A stretch of DNA of 64,000 nt from an uncultured bacterium. GTDB lineage: Bacteria > Cyanobacteriota > Vampirovibrionia > Gastranaerophilales > Gastranaerophilaceae. The notes below the pieces were generated by a model. It ran no database searches, was not told where the DNA came from, and worked only from the letters and a program-made list of their open reading frames with translations. A program made the translations under genes and the position numbers. How positions within the stretch are numbered: position 1 is the first letter of the stretch; each line of letters starts with the position of its first letter. Positions 57,796-64,000 of this stretch are shown here, in pieces. Where the stretch lies: NCBI GenBank assembly GCA_902776035.1, contig CACYOO010000001.1:1-64000 (forward strand), written 5' to 3'.

Positions 57796-58624
57796 AGTAT
57801 TGGTAACAGGAGCAAATGGAATGCTAGGACAGGATTTATGTCCTATCCTGCAAGAATTTGGATATGAAGTGATAAAAACAGATATTGATACTATGGATAT
57901 TACAGATTTAAATTCTGTTAAGAATAAAATTATGGAAGAAAAACCTGATTTTATAATTCACTGTGCAGCATATACAAATGTTGATAAAGCAGAAGATGAC
58001 TTGGAAAATGCAATTCTCATTAATAAAATAGGAACAGAAAATGTTGCAAAAGTTTGTGAAGAAATTAATGCAACACTTGTTTATGTATCAACAGATTATG
58101 TGTTTGACGGTGAAAAAACTTGCGGCTATATGCCGGATGATGAAGTAAGTCCATTGAATAATTATGGTTTGACAAAACTACAGGGGGAACAAGCTGTTCA
58201 AAAATATTGTAAAAAATATTATATTGTTAGAACATCATGGTTATATGGTATTCATGGTAAAAATTTTGTAGAAACAATGATTTCACTTGCAGAAAAAAAT
58301 GAAATTAAAGTTGTTAAAAATCAAATCGGATGTCCGACATGGACTGTAGATTTATCAAAAGGTATAATAAAATTGTTACAGGAAAATGCAGAGTATGGTA
58401 TTTATCATGTTTGCGGGGGGGGGAGTACCAGCTGGTATGGATTTGCTCAAAAAATATTTGAACTTGCAAACTTAAAAGTTAATTTGATACCATGTACGAC
58501 AGAAGAATTTTCAAGACCTGCAAAACGTCCTAAATGCAGTATAATGTGTAATAATGATATTTGCAGAAATTGGGAATTTGCACTAAAAGATTACATGAAA
58601 TTAAGAGAGGAAACAATAAAATGA
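57788..58624 (+). CDS. rfbD: dTDP-4-dehydrorhamnose reductase, carrying a G9 tract
   Basis: 278 aa [13 protein letters not shown] near the N-terminus, [23 protein letters not shown], and [11 protein letters not shown] with the YxxxK pair. Last step of dTDP-L-rhamnose synthesis. The codons for CGGGSTSW include nine consecutive G (58415-58423); gain or loss of one G would shift the frame about 70 codons from the end. Its stop overlaps rfbA (ATGA). Confidence 0.93.
   Translation: MNKVLVTGANGMLGQDLCPILQEFGYEVIKTDIDTMDITDLNSVKNKIMEEKPDFIIHCAAYTNVDKAEDDLENAILINKIGTENVAKVCEEINATLVYVSTDYVFDGEKTCGYMPDDEVSPLNNYGLTKLQGEQAVQKYCKKYYIVRTSWLYGIHGKNFVETMISLAEKNEIKVVKNQIGCPTWTVDLSKGIIKLLQENAEYGIYHVCGGGSTSWYGFAQKIFELANLKVNLIPCTTEEFSRPAKRPKCSIMCNNDICRNWEFALKDYMKLREETIK
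58415..58423 (+). repeat. Poly-G tract (G9) inside rfbD
   Basis: Nine consecutive G in a coding region of a strongly AT-rich sequence. No other G run this long was seen in the window. In-frame as written (TGC GGG GGG GGG AGT). Confidence 0.95.
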
Positions 58625-59493
58625 AGGGTATAATTTTAGCAGGCGGAAAAGGAACACGATTGTATCCTGCAACCTTGTCGGTATCTAAACAGTTATTACC
58701 TGTTTATGATAAACCAATGATATATCATCCTATATCGGTTCTTATGCTTGCAGGAATAAAAGATATATTGATTATATCAACACCTGAAGATTTACCTAAT
58801 TTTAAAAAATTATTAAAAGACGGTTCTCAATTTGGGATTAGTTTTTCCTATAAGGAACAGCCATCACCTGATGGATTGGCTCAAGCATTTATTATAGGTG
58901 AAGAATTTATTAAAAATGATTCAGTTGCACTTGTTTTAGGGGATAATATTTTTTATGGGCCCGGATTTACTGCAATGTTAAATAAGGCAAAAGAAAAAGC
59001 AGAAAAGTATAATGAAGCAACTGTTTTCGGATATTATGTAAAAGAGCCGGAAAGATTTGGAGTTGTTGAGTTTGACGATAATGGTAAAGTTATTTCTTTA
59101 GAAGAAAAACCAAAACAACCGAAATCAAATTATGCTGTTACGGGGTTATATTTTTACGGAAATGATGTTATTAAGAATGCAAAAAAACTAACACCGTCAG
59201 AAAGAAATGAACTTGAAATTACCGATTTAAACAGAATATATTTAGAAAATAATAAATTAAATGTTGAGCTTTTTGGCAGGGGATTTGCATGGCTTGATAC
59301 AGGTACAAATGATTCTTTATTAAGAGCAAGTCAATTTGTACAAACAATAGAAGAAAATCAAGGTATAAAAATTGCGTGTTTAGAAGAAATAGCTCTTATA
59401 AAGGGTTATTTAACGAAAGAATTTTTGCGTAATAATATTCCGAAAATAAGCGATAATAAATATTATGATTATATACAACAAAAGATTTTATAA
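58621..59493 (+). CDS. rfbA: Glucose-1-phosphate thymidylyltransferase
   Basis: 290 aa from the ATG at 58621 after GAGAGG; a longer upstream frame overlaps rfb[27 protein letters not shown] is the nucleotidyl-transfer signature, with [10 protein letters not shown] and [14 protein letters not shown] further on. First step of dTDP-rhamnose synthesis. An rfbC (3,5-epimerase) gene was not found in the window. Confidence 0.95.
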   Translation: MKGIILAGGKGTRLYPATLSVSKQLLPVYDKPMIYHPISVLMLAGIKDILIISTPEDLPNFKKLLKDGSQFGISFSYKEQPSPDGLAQAFIIGEEFIKNDSVALVLGDNIFYGPGFTAMLNKAKEKAEKYNEATVFGYYVKEPERFGVVEFDDNGKVISLEEKPKQPKSNYAVTGLYFYGNDVIKNAKKLTPSERNELEITDLNRIYLENNKLNVELFGRGFAWLDTGTNDSLLRASQFVQTIEENQGIKIACLEEIALIKGYLTKEFLRNNIPKISDNKYYDYIQQKIL

Positions 59494-59546
59494 TGTATTT
59501 AATTTTGTAGTACAATCATTTTGTTAAAAGCTTGGATATTTATTAT

Positions 59547-60182
59547 ATGAATACAGATTTTATAAAATCGTTAACAAAAGAAGATTTTAAACATACAGTT
59601 AATCTTCATATACATACAAACAGTTCTGACGGTACATATAGTGCTGATGAAATTTTAGAGCAAGCTTATGAATTGGGCTTGGAACATATAGCAATAACAG
59701 ATCATAATACTTTAGATGCATACAAAAATTCCGGCTTATTAGCAAGTCCGATTGTTACAACAGGTATTGAATTTGATTGTTGGTTTGGGTATGTATTTTT
59801 CCATTTATTAGGTTATGGTATAGATGTAAACTCAGAGGATTTAAAACCGTTTTTAGCAAAAAGTCATGCCGACAAGACTTCTGATATAAGACGTTTATTT
59901 TCAACAAGGAATGTAGAACATTTAATACAAGCAATCCATAAATCAGGCGGAATAGCAGTTCTCGCTCATCCGGCATGCTATTGGTGCATAAATCTGGATA
60001 GTTTTGTAAAAAGTTTAATAAAAATTGGTCTAGACGGTATAGAAGTTTATTACCCTTACGATAGAATGAGAGGTGTTGTAAAATTCCATTCAAGACATAC
60101 CGTTGAAAAAATAGCAGATAAATATATGCTTATAAAAACAGGTGGAACGGATTGTCATAAGAAGTTATCGACATTAGAATAA
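59547..60182 (+). CDS. PHP-domain phosphoesterase-like protein
   Basis: 211 aa from the ATG at 59547. PHP metal motifs: NLHIHTNSSDGTYS, ITDHNTLDA, GIEFDCWF, AVLAHPACY, and GTDCHKK near the end. Related to YciV/TrpH-type phosphoesterases acting on nucleotides, but shorter than the usual 270-290 aa. 53 bases after rfbA. Confidence 0.8.
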   Translation: MNTDFIKSLTKEDFKHTVNLHIHTNSSDGTYSADEILEQAYELGLEHIAITDHNTLDAYKNSGLLASPIVTTGIEFDCWFGYVFFHLLGYGIDVNSEDLKPFLAKSHADKTSDIRRLFSTRNVEHLIQAIHKSGGIAVLAHPACYWCINLDSFVKSLIKIGLDGIEVYYPYDRMRGVVKFHSRHTVEKIADKYMLIKTGGTDCHKKLSTLE

Positions 60183-60211
60183 AAATAATTGGAAAAATTT
60201 AAAAAAAATAG

Positions 60212-60240
60212 TTGACGTTCGTTTATGTTCTTGTTAAATT
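60212..60240 (+). promoter_or_regulatory. Promoter of leader / tRNA-Lys
   Basis: TTGACG at 60212-60217, exactly 17 bases, then TAAATT at 60235-60240. The tRNA begins about 112 bases beyond the predicted start. Confidence 0.55.
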
Positions 60241-60245
60241 AGATG

Positions 60246-60358
60246 TACGAAAAGTCGTAAGATTTACACTTGATGTTTGGAAGACTCAACGAGTTGTACC
60301 GAAAGGTGAATGTATAAGTGTTTCACCCCCGAACACAAGGAGCAATACTCGAAAGTGA
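60246..60358 (+). ncRNA. Structured leader upstream of tRNA-Lys
   Basis: No ORF. Helices by eye: TACGA/TCGTA with loop AAAG (60246-60259), and GGTGAA (60305-60310) with TTCACC (60321-60326). Probably a tRNA precursor 5' leader or an RNA of its own; not recognised. Confidence 0.3.
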
Positions 60359-60434
60359 GCGCATGTAGCTCAGCAGGTAGAGCACTCCCCTTTTAAGGGA
60401 TAGGTCGCGCGTTCGAATCGCGCCATGCGCACCA
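60359..60434 (+). tRNA. tRNA-Lys (anticodon TTT)
   Basis: 76 nt. Acceptor GCGCATG/CATGCGC, anticodon loop CTTTTAA with TTT, and T arm GCGCG-TTCGAAT-CGCGC. CCA is encoded at the 3' end, unlike the other two tRNAs here. Confidence 0.95.
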
Positions 60435-60466
60435 CTTTATAAACTAAAATGCGAATACATTTTTTG

Positions 60467-60499
60467 AAATCGGTTAGAACAGGTCTAACCGATTTTTTT
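60467..60499 (+). terminator. Intrinsic terminator of tRNA-Lys
   Basis: AAATCGGTTAGA (60467-60478) pairs perfectly with TCTAACCGATTT (60484-60495), followed by T. Confidence 0.92.
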
Positions 60500-60538
60500 G
60501 TTATTAAAAATATAAATATTCAATCATTAATTTTTTAA

Positions 60539-60778
60539 TTAAAGTGTAATATTTGTAACGTCCATTAAATCAAGTACACTCATATCAAATGCTTTTGCAA
60601 GTTTTTCCAATGTATCAACTGTCGGAGATGCAATTCCTCTTTCAATATTACCTATTGTATTCCTGTTTAAATCAGCCAATTCAGCTAATTGCTCCTGAGA
60701 AAGATTTCTTTTTATTCTCTCAAACTTTATTCTCAAACAAATTTTTGTATTTAATTCACTTTTATTATTATTCACCAT
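60539..60778 (-). CDS. XRE-family helix-turn-helix protein
   Basis: 79 aa from the ATG at 60778. One Cro/C1-type HTH: FERIKRNLSQEQLAELADLN then RNTIGNIERGIASPTVDTLEKLAKAFDM. Small stand-alone DNA-binding protein, divergent from a second, broken XRE gene 89 bases away. No toxin partner visible. Confidence 0.8.
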   Translation of the reverse strand: MVNNNKSELNTKICLRIKFERIKRNLSQEQLAELADLNRNTIGNIERGIASPTVDTLEKLAKAFDMSVLDLMDVTNITL

Positions 60779-60867
60779 GCCTATTATAATAGTTTGTTGA
60801 CATACTACAATCAACATAGTATAATGTGCATAATGCATAGTTTAATGTGTAATATTTGGAGATTATA

Positions 60868-61101
60868 ATGCAAAATTCAGATAATATAATAATTGCTTTT
60901 AAACAATTAGGCAGACATATACAAAATTTGAGAGAAGAAAGAAATATAAGCATAAAGGAATTAGCAGAAATAACAGGTATCAGAAAATAGTATTTAAAGA
61001 AAATTGAAAAAGGAAATGCTTATGGTGTTATGCTAAATACTCACTTTGTTAAAATTGCAAAAGCATTAAAAGTTAATTTATCAAATTTTTTTGATTATTA
61101 A
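60868..61101 (+). pseudogene. XRE-family HTH gene interrupted by an in-frame TAG
   Basis: ATG at 60868 after GGAG. Codons 1-40 encode an HTH start (AFKQLGRHIQNLREERNISI, KELAEITGIRK). TAG follows at 60988-60990, and the same frame then continues YLKKIEKGNAYGV and VKIAKALKVNLSNFFDY to TAA at 61099-61101. The intact reading would be a 77-residue XRE protein with a residue (probably Gln from CAG) at the stop. TAG ends other genes here (flgI, RND pump), so recoding is unlikely; recent inactivation is the simpler reading. Confidence 0.75.
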
Positions 61102-61194
61102 TAAAATATATGAGTTTTATTTTTAGCATATAAATAATTATTAATTAAATATAAATTTTTGAGATTTTTTACAAAAGTGATTTAAAATAAGAAT

Positions 61195-63801
61195 ATGATA
61201 AATTTTGAAAACTTAACTAATTATTCACAAGAAATTTTGGCATCAGCAAGTGCATTAATGAGTTCAAAACGTAATTCACAGATTGAACCTGAACACATTA
61301 TGCTTGCAATGATTCAGGATAATGGTATATCCAGAGATTATTTAACAGAATTAAAACTTCTAAATCAGAACTTTATAAATGCTGTTACAAAGTCGATAAA
61401 TGATTTTCCGACAATCAGCGGAGTGCAAAATCATCAGCAGTTGTATATTTCAAATAATACTTCAGCGTTGTTGGATATAGCTCAAACAACATCTAATGAG
61501 TTAAAAGATGAATTTATATCAATTGAAAGCATTTTACTTGCAATGACAAAGCTTGATAACAGTAATATTCAAAAATTGTTGCAGCAAGCTCATGTCAATA
61601 CTAATTCAGTTTTAAATGCAATGAAAAAAATAAGAGGTAATAAAAAAGTGGATAGTAAAAATGCAGAAGAAAACATGAAAGCTTTGGAAAAATATTCAAC
61701 AGACTTAACAGAGCTTGCAAGAAAAGGTAAATTAGATCCTGTAATCGGACGTGATGAAGAAATTCGTCGTGTAATACAGGTTTTAAATCGTCGTACAAAA
61801 AATAACCCTGTTTTAATAGGTGAACCGGGTGTCGGTAAAACTGCAATAATTGAGGGATTGGCTCAAAGAATGGTACGTGGAGATGTTCCTGAAAGTTTAA
61901 AAAATGATAAACTAGTATCATTGGATTTAGGTGCTTTGGTTGCCGGTGCAAAATTCAGAGGTGAGTTTGAAGAACGTCTTAAGGCCGTTCTTAAGGAAGT
62001 TGAAGATTCTGACGGTCATATTGTAATGTTTATTGATGAATTACATACTGTTGTCGGAGCAGGTTCAACAGAGGGTTCTATGGATGCAGGCAACTTACTC
62101 AAACCAATGCTTGCAAGAGGTGTTTTAAGAACAATCGGTGCTACAACAATTAATGAGTATCGTAAATATATTGAAAAAGATCCTGCTTTAGAACGTAGGT
62201 TTCAGCCGGTTATGGTTGAAGAACCATCAGTTGAAGATACAATAAGCATATTAAGGGGATTAAAAGAAAAATATGAAGTACATCATGGTGTTAGAATACT
62301 TGATAGTGCGTTAGTACAAGCTGCTAAATTATCAGATAGATATATAACAGACAGATTTTTGCCTGATAAAGCAATCGACTTAATTGATGAAGCAGCATCT
62401 TCTTTGAGAATTGAAATTGATTCTATGCCTGAAGAAATAGATATAATGTCCAGACAGAAAGTTCAGTTAGAAATTGAACGAGAAGCATTAAAAAAAGAAG
62501 ATTCTAATCCTGATTGTGAAAGAAAAATTTTAGAAATAACAGAAGAAATTGATAAATTAAATTCTCAAATAGATGTTTTGAAAGAACAGTGGAATAAAGA
62601 AAAATCTGTTATACAAGGTGAAGCATCTGTAAAAGAAGAAATTGAAAAAGTAAAAGTAGAAATTGATAAGGCAGAACGTGAAACAAATTTGCAAAAAGCC
62701 GCAGAGTTAAAATACGGTAAATTAATTGAATTACAAAAACAACTGCAAGATATGCAAAATATTACAACAAATGTTGATAATAATGATAAAAAACTGCTTA
62801 AGGAAGAAATTGACGGAGATGATATAGCAGAAGTTGTAAGTAAATGGACAGGAGTACCTGTTACAAAGTTAATGGAAAGTGAAATGAACAAGCTTGTATC
62901 TATGGAAGATAGATTGCATGAACGTTTAATAGGACAGGATGAAGCTGTTCAAACTGTTTCTGATGCAATAAGACGAGCAAGAGCAGGTTTAAAAGATCCT
63001 AAACGCCCGATAGGTACATTCATTTTCTTAGGTCCTACGGGTGTAGGAAAAACTGAACTTGCAAAATCATTGGCTGATTTTATGTTTAATGATGAAGATG
63101 CAATGATAAGAATAGATATGTCTGAATATATGGAAAAACATAATGTAGCACGTCTTGTTGGAGCACCTCCGGGATATGTCGGATATGATGAAGGCGGTCA
63201 ATTGACAGAAGCGGTTAGAAGAAAACCATATTCTGTTGTGTTATTTGATGAAATTGAAAAAGCACATCCTGATGTGTTCAATTTGATGTTACAAATGTTT
63301 GATGATGGACGATTGACAGATTCTAAAGGAAGAACCGTTGATTTCAAAAATACTCTTATTATTATGACAAGTAATATCGGTAGTGATATCATACTCGAAG
63401 ATTCAATGAATGGTAACTTTGAAAACACAAAAGAAAAAATTATGGATATTATGAAAGAAAGGTTTAAGCCGGAATTTTTAAATCGTGTTGATGAAACTAT
63501 ATTCTTTAAGGCATTAACATTAAATGATTTAAAACAAATTGTCGATATACAAATGTCATCATTGGCAAAACGACTTGAAGAACAAGAAATTGTACTTGAA
63601 GTTACACCTCAAGCCAAAGAACTTATTGCTAATACAGGATACAATCCTTTATATGGTGCAAGACCTTTGAAACGTGCTATCAGACAAATGGTTGAAAATC
63701 CGTTATCAAAATTAATACTTTCAAGAAAATTTATGAAAGGTGATGTTTTGATAATTGATGCAGAGGATGAACAAATTCAATTTAAACGTAAAAACAAGTA
63801 G
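61195..63801 (+). CDS. clpB: Disaggregase ClpB
   Basis: 868 aa. N domain (1-150), AAA-1 with Walker A GEPGVGKT at 209-216, the long coiled-coil middle domain (about 400-530) that separates ClpB from ClpC, AAA-2 with Walker A GPTGVGKT at 613-620, and C-terminal [17 protein letters not shown]. It works with DnaK/DnaJ to rescue aggregated proteins. No CIRCE element seen in the 93 AT-rich bases upstream. Ends one base before the convergent next gene. Confidence 0.97.
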   Translation: MINFENLTNYSQEILASASALMSSKRNSQIEPEHIMLAMIQDNGISRDYLTELKLLNQNFINAVTKSINDFPTISGVQNHQQLYISNNTSALLDIAQTTSNELKDEFISIESILLAMTKLDNSNIQKLLQQAHVNTNSVLNAMKKIRGNKKVDSKNAEENMKALEKYSTDLTELARKGKLDPVIGRDEEIRRVIQVLNRRTKNNPVLIGEPGVGKTAIIEGLAQRMVRGDVPESLKNDKLVSLDLGALVAGAKFRGEFEERLKAVLKEVEDSDGHIVMFIDELHTVVGAGSTEGSMDAGNLLKPMLARGVLRTIGATTINEYRKYIEKDPALERRFQPVMVEEPSVEDTISILRGLKEKYEVHHGVRILDSALVQAAKLSDRYITDRFLPDKAIDLIDEAASSLRIEIDSMPEEIDIMSRQKVQLEIEREALKKEDSNPDCERKILEITEEIDKLNSQIDVLKEQWNKEKSVIQGEASVKEEIEKVKVEIDKAERETNLQKAAELKYGKLIELQKQLQDMQNITTNVDNNDKKLLKEEIDGDDIAEVVSKWTGVPVTKLMESEMNKLVSMEDRLHERLIGQDEAVQTVSDAIRRARAGLKDPKRPIGTFIFLGPTGVGKTELAKSLADFMFNDEDAMIRIDMSEYMEKHNVARLVGAPPGYVGYDEGGQLTEAVRRKPYSVVLFDEIEKAHPDVFNLMLQMFDDGRLTDSKGRTVDFKNTLIIMTSNIGSDIILEDSMNGNFENTKEKIMDIMKERFKPEFLNRVDETIFFKALTLNDLKQIVDIQMSSLAKRLEEQEIVLEVTPQAKELIANTGYNPLYGARPLKRAIRQMVENPLSKLILSRKFMKGDVLIIDAEDEQIQFKRKNK

Positions 63802-63802
63802 T

Positions 63803-64000
63803 TTATAATAAAACTATATAATGAAAAAAGAATGAAAAAGTTGCACCGAGTAAAGCTCCGCAAAATACTTGCTTAGGAGTATGTCCTAAAAGTTCTTTTA
63901 ATCTTGTTCCTATCAAGTTTGAATCGTGCTTATAAAAATCATCCATTATTTTATTAAGTGATACCGCCATTTTTCCTGATGCACGTCTTATACCTGCAGC
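63803..64000 (-). CDS. Divergent PAP2 family protein, C-terminal part (cut by window edge)
   Basis: Open on the minus strand from the window end to TAA at 63803-63805 (65 codons). AAGIRRASGKMAVSLNKI and RLKELLGHTPKQVFCGALLG match the conserved C-terminal half of the divergent PAP2/DUF212 membrane family (D-x-x-GVRRAAGKQA and LKELLGHTPxEVxxGxxLG). The N-terminal part lies beyond the window. Confidence 0.75.
   Translation of the reverse strand, partial: AAGIRRASGKMAVSLNKIMDDFYKHDSNLIGTRLKELLGHTPKQVFCGALLGATFSFFFHYIVLL

Noticed and set aside
60988-60990. TAG recoding as an amino acid genome-wide
   Set aside because: Several intact genes here (flgI, the RND pump, the cysteine leader ORF) end in TAG with no conserved sequence beyond, so TAG works as a stop.

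Overview
The window is AT-rich, gene-dense chromosomal DNA of a Gram-negative-type (diderm), flagellated bacterium. The envelope type follows from flagellar L- and P-ring proteins (FlgH, FlgI), a complete RND/adaptor/TolC-type pump, TonB-like sequence and an O-antigen-type nucleotide-sugar cluster. IspG (MEP pathway), ClpC plus ClpB, TrmFO, a BioY-type transporter and several proteins of unknown function with a (S/N)FT(G/A)K motif near the N-terminus together suggest a non-photosynthetic cyanobacterial relative (Vampirovibrionia/Gastranaerophilales, gut type). That placement is an inference from gene content, not a measured result. Layout: 1-2.4 kb, secreted alpha/beta-hydrolase-fold protein, a small secreted protein and ispG. 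2.5-8.5 kb, UDP-sugar genes (galE, UDP-xylose synthase type, ugd), a GT-C-like membrane protein, rimI and a BioY-like protein. 8.6-11.5 kb, fliJ, fliK and a hook/rod protein. 11.6-14.5 kb, clpC, a structured RNA candidate and tRNA-Leu(UAA). 14.7-19.5 kb, lytic transglycosylase, flgF, flgG, flgA, flgH, flgI. 20-24.6 kb, a cysteine region: cysK, a divergent DtxR-like regulator with a Cys-rich tail, a cysteine leader-peptide attenuator, mccB-like, mccA-like and an SGNH hydrolase. 24.6-36.5 kb, two proteins with the FTGK motif flanking an RND efflux operon and tRNA-Ser(CGA). 36.5-41.3 kb, DnaJ-like, uvrC, pilT-like, recO. 41.3-50 kb, a minus-strand trio: a zinc-ribbon/P-loop/TPR protein of 1259 aa, a sigma-like HTH protein, and a very acidic repeat protein with a TonB-like C-terminus that is split by a 14-bp tandem duplication. 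50-55 kb, minus-strand housekeeping operon trmFO-pgeF-aminotransferase-like-membrane protein-zinc ribbon-rph. 55-60 kb, wecB, rfbB, methyltransferase, rfbD, rfbA, PHP protein. 60-64 kb, tRNA-Lys(UUU) with a long leader, an intact and a broken XRE gene, clpB, and the 3' end of a divergent-PAP2 gene. The strongest unexpected signal is at 21.65-21.92 kb. A 23-codon leader ORF with four consecutive Cys codons is followed by three mutually exclusive RNA helices ending in an intrinsic terminator, directly before the mccB/mccA-like genes. It has the full architecture of ribosome-mediated transcription attenuation responding to cysteine. Two near-identical copies of a 16-bp palindrome (consensus TTATGGTATACCATAA) link the same genes to the DtxR-like regulator. 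Other notable signals are a G9 tract inside rfbD (candidate phase-variable switch of rhamnose synthesis), the 14-bp duplication splitting the TonB-like gene within a 54-bp repeat array, the shared FTGK motif, and a giant FTGK protein with a possible papain-like C/H/N triad.
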